The notes beneath the pieces were generated by a model that had not been told where the DNA came from, ran no database searches, and saw only the letters and a list, made by a program, of their open reading frames with translations. From Pedobacter frigiditerrae (GTDB lineage Bacteria > Bacteroidota > Bacteroidia > Sphingobacteriales > Sphingobacteriaceae): 64,000 nt of DNA. The translations under genes and the position numbers were made by a program. The stretch is from contig NZ_SJSK01000007.1 in assembly GCF_004331645.1 (NCBI RefSeq), forward strand, positions 62,001 through 126,000. Direction: 5' to 3'. How positions within the stretch are numbered: the stretch's first letter is position 1; each line of letters opens with the position of its first letter. This document shows positions 62,203 to 64,000 of the stretch, piece after piece.

Positions 62203-62544
62203 ATGAGATCTCAATTAAGCACTTTACTTACCGATTTAAAAACAAACTCAATAACCTTTAATCAAGTTATTGCATTTATAGAAACCTATTACCAACATCA
62301 ACCCACTGCATTTAAAAATGGTGATGCCTATAATGAAGCAACACAGAATCAAGGTAGTGCAAAGGTGTTTGCTTTTGCGCAACTGCATGAGTTAAGCGAA
62401 ACAGATACGCTTTTTTTATTTGCAGAACATTATCAAGCTGTACTGGCCAGTCCAGAGGGTGCCGATCATCAAAATATTAGGCAGTTCATGGCCAATGGAT
62501 GGGAAGGGATTTTGTTTGATGGGGATGCTTTGGTGGTGAAGTAG
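62203..62544 (+). CDS. HopJ-family protein
   Basis: A 113-aa cytoplasmic protein matching the small HopJ family: an N-terminal helix (ITFNQVIAFIETYYQHQPTA), the core FKNGDAYNEATQNQGSAKVF, FAQLHELSETDTLFLFAEHY, and the end GADHQNIRQFMANGWEGILF. HopJ was named after a Pseudomonas type III effector candidate, but homologues are widespread in free-living bacteria without type III secretion, so no virulence role should be inferred. It has its own upstream gap after the SusCD terminator and a terminator after it, so it is probably a single-gene unit. Biochemical function is unknown. Confidence 0.85.
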   Translation: MRSQLSTLLTDLKTNSITFNQVIAFIETYYQHQPTAFKNGDAYNEATQNQGSAKVFAFAQLHELSETDTLFLFAEHYQAVLASPEGADHQNIRQFMANGWEGILFDGDALVVK

Positions 62545-62547
62545 TGG

Positions 62548-62596
62548 AGAGGGAGCAAAGAGCAAGGAACAAGGAGCAAAGACCAAGGAACAAAGA
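62548..62596. repeat. AGCAAAG/GAACAAG low-complexity repeat
   Basis: Purine-rich run of 7-mer-like units (AGCAAAG, AGCAAGG, AACAAGG, AGCAAAG, ACCAAGG, AACAAAG) directly after the HopJ-family stop. Similar runs occur between genes in Bacteroidota. No function is assigned. Confidence 0.6.
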
Positions 62597-62624
62597 ATTC
62601 CCTAAAAAATATTCATACCAATTT

Positions 62625-62664
62625 TGCCCGATATAAAACAAGATGTTCGATATCGGGCATTTTT
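62625..62664 (+). terminator. Intrinsic terminator after the HopJ-family gene
   Basis: TGCCCGATAT and ATATCGGGCA form a perfect 10-bp stem (62625-62634 / 62650-62659) around a 15-base loop, followed by TTTTTAT. Confidence 0.82.
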
Positions 62665-62749
62665 ATGTTTTAACTTTTATGTAACTGTCTGATTTTTAGT
62701 AATTAAATGTTGGCATCGCTCTTGTAAAAGCTGATGTAAATATATTTAA

Positions 62750-63997
62750 ATGGACAAGCTCATAGCAGATGAAGTTGCTGCAAAAAAGAAGAAGAAAACT
62801 TATCTCCTGATTTTCATGATACTGGTTATACTAGCCAGTAGTATTTGGTTAATCAGGAATTATTTTAAAGCATCACTAACTACTGCCGACGTTACAACAG
62901 CCAAGGTTGAAACCGGAATAATTGAAAATACAATTAATGCCACAGGTGAAGTGTTACCTGAATTTGAAGAGGTTTTAACTAGCCCAATTAGTGCCTCTAT
63001 AAAAGAGGTTTTGTTAGATGCAGGCAAAAAAGTAACAAAAGGTCAGTCTATCTTAACGCTCGATAAATCTTTAAGTGAAACAGAATACGGAAAGCTCCAG
63101 TTTCAAATGGAATCAAAGGAGAATGAAATCCGTAAACTGAAACTCGACCTCGAAAAGAGTTTTTTTGATATCAAATCTAACAATAGTATTAAACAATTGC
63201 GCATCAGCAATTTTAAGGATGCGGTTTCATCTGCCAAGAGATTGTTAAAAGCTGGTGGCGGAACAAAGGAAGATGTAGAACGTGCCGAACTCGACTTAAA
63301 AGTAGCGGAACTAGAGAAACTACAGTTAGAGAACGAGATCAAAAGCAAACAACAAACCATGAAGATCGAGATCAGGGAAGCGGAGATCGCATTGGCTATA
63401 CAACGCAACGACCTTGATGCCTTAAAGCGGAAGTTAGATTTGGCGAATGTAACTGCCACCCGGTCTGGTGTGGTAACCTGGGTTAACAAAAACATAGGCT
63501 CAAGTGTACACGAAGGAGATGCTTTGGTTCGCATAGCAGATTTAAGTGGATTTAAGGTAGCAGGTAGCATGTCTGATAACTTACTCGACAAAATTCATAA
63601 CAATATGGCGGCTATCATCCGCGTAGGCGATACCCAATTGCGGGGTAGCATTGTTAACATTTCTCCAGCGGTAAGCAATAGCATTGTCTCATTTGACATT
63701 CAATTGAACCAAAAAGACAGTAAAGAGCTTAGACCAAACCAAAAGGTAGATGTTTTTTTGGTGACTGACACAAGAAACGGGGTGTTAAGGGTAGCCAACG
63801 GACCAGCATTTAATGGTTCCAATCTTCAAGAAGTTTTCGTCTTAAAAAATGGAAAAGCAGAACGCAGAACAATTAAAACAGGCTTAAGCAATTTCGATTT
63901 CATAGAGATTAGGAGTGGGTTAAAACTGGGCGAAGAAGTGATAACCTCAGATATGGCCGAGTATAAGAACATGCAAACAATAACCATAAATAACTAA
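62750..63997 (+). CDS. HlyD/CusB-type periplasmic adaptor (membrane fusion protein)
   Basis: 415 aa with one N-terminal membrane segment (about 17-36: TYLLIFMILVILASSIWLI) and a periplasmic body. The lipoyl/barrel-sandwich halves lie at about 65-105 (EVLTSPISASIKEVLLDAGK) and 235-285 (ANVTATRSGVVTWVNKNIG; DALVRIADLSGFKVAG), split by a long coiled-coil hairpin (about 105-235). A beta-barrel domain and a C-terminal membrane-proximal domain follow (VFVLKNGKAERRTIKTGLSN; GLKLGEEVITSD). It should bridge an inner-membrane pump (often MacB-type ABC) to an outer-membrane factor. No partner is in view because the window ends 3 bases after its stop. Confidence 0.88.
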   Translation: MDKLIADEVAAKKKKKTYLLIFMILVILASSIWLIRNYFKASLTTADVTTAKVETGIIENTINATGEVLPEFEEVLTSPISASIKEVLLDAGKKVTKGQSILTLDKSLSETEYGKLQFQMESKENEIRKLKLDLEKSFFDIKSNNSIKQLRISNFKDAVSSAKRLLKAGGGTKEDVERAELDLKVAELEKLQLENEIKSKQQTMKIEIREAEIALAIQRNDLDALKRKLDLANVTATRSGVVTWVNKNIGSSVHEGDALVRIADLSGFKVAGSMSDNLLDKIHNNMAAIIRVGDTQLRGSIVNISPAVSNSIVSFDIQLNQKDSKELRPNQKVDVFLVTDTRNGVLRVANGPAFNGSNLQEVFVLKNGKAERRTIKTGLSNFDFIEIRSGLKLGEEVITSDMAEYKNMQTITINN

Positions 63998-64000
63998 GAT

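Noticed and set aside
62203..62544. Type III secretion effector (from the HopJ name)
   Set aside because: The family is widespread in bacteria without type III secretion and no secretion genes are near.

Overview
The window looks like chromosomal DNA of a Bacteroidota, most likely a Sphingobacteriaceae such as Pedobacter. This is inferred from an AT-rich background, a SusC/SusD pair, a PorP/SprF protein, a type B (gliding-motility-type) T9SS C-terminal domain, Bacteroidota-style SpvB/RHS giants, and dispersed REP-like repeats. No tRNA, rRNA, CRISPR array or phage replication/packaging gene was seen.

Layout. 0.1-1.4 kb (-): a Crp/Fnr regulator with an N-terminal cysteine cluster, translationally coupled to a MobA-like Mo-cofactor nucleotidyltransferase. 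1.4-4.6 kb (-): a three-gene phosphorelay (coiled-coil histidine kinase, single-domain receiver, receiver-PAS-kinase). 5.0-14.7 kb (+): a glycan-degradation cluster (GH105, DUF2264, GH31 with dockerin-like and cohesin-like C-terminus, GH2), preceded by palindromic AAACGTTT boxes. 15.3-16.0 kb (-): an orphan LytTR response regulator. 16.3-36.7 kb (+): a six-gene, tightly overlapping operon: predicted outer-membrane barrel, Ig/FN3-like exported protein, small lipoprotein, 2189-aa SpvB/PA14 protein, membrane-anchored protein and 3074-aa RHS protein. The RHS protein ends in an AT-rich variable tip with a GNAT-like motif and is followed by a small winged-helix protein in the usual immunity position. 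37.3-39.0 kb: an IS1-like transposase and a RelE-type toxin-antitoxin pair between two copies of an ~80-bp repeat. 39.5-44.8 kb: one fibre-like gene, PorP/SprF, a repeat-rich gap and a convergent PKD/type B T9SS cargo protein.

45.1-56.0 kb (+): nine consecutive genes for Sec-exported, phage-tail-fibre-like proteins. All end in the same ~100-residue domain plus coiled coil; their N-terminal modules vary and are visibly shared in a mosaic way. A tenth member lies at 39.5 kb. 56.9-62.1 kb (+): SusC and SusD with a strong terminator. 62.2-64.0 kb (+): a HopJ-family protein and an HlyD-type efflux adaptor ending just before the window edge.

The two most unusual systems are (i) the two-piece SpvB + RHS operon with its own predicted outer-membrane and periplasmic partners and a swapped toxin tip, and (ii) the tandem mosaic fibre array. 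In both, a constant part is joined to a variable recognition or effector part. Start codons were re-chosen for three genes (2987, 6413, 36746). All family assignments come from reading motifs; no database search was made.
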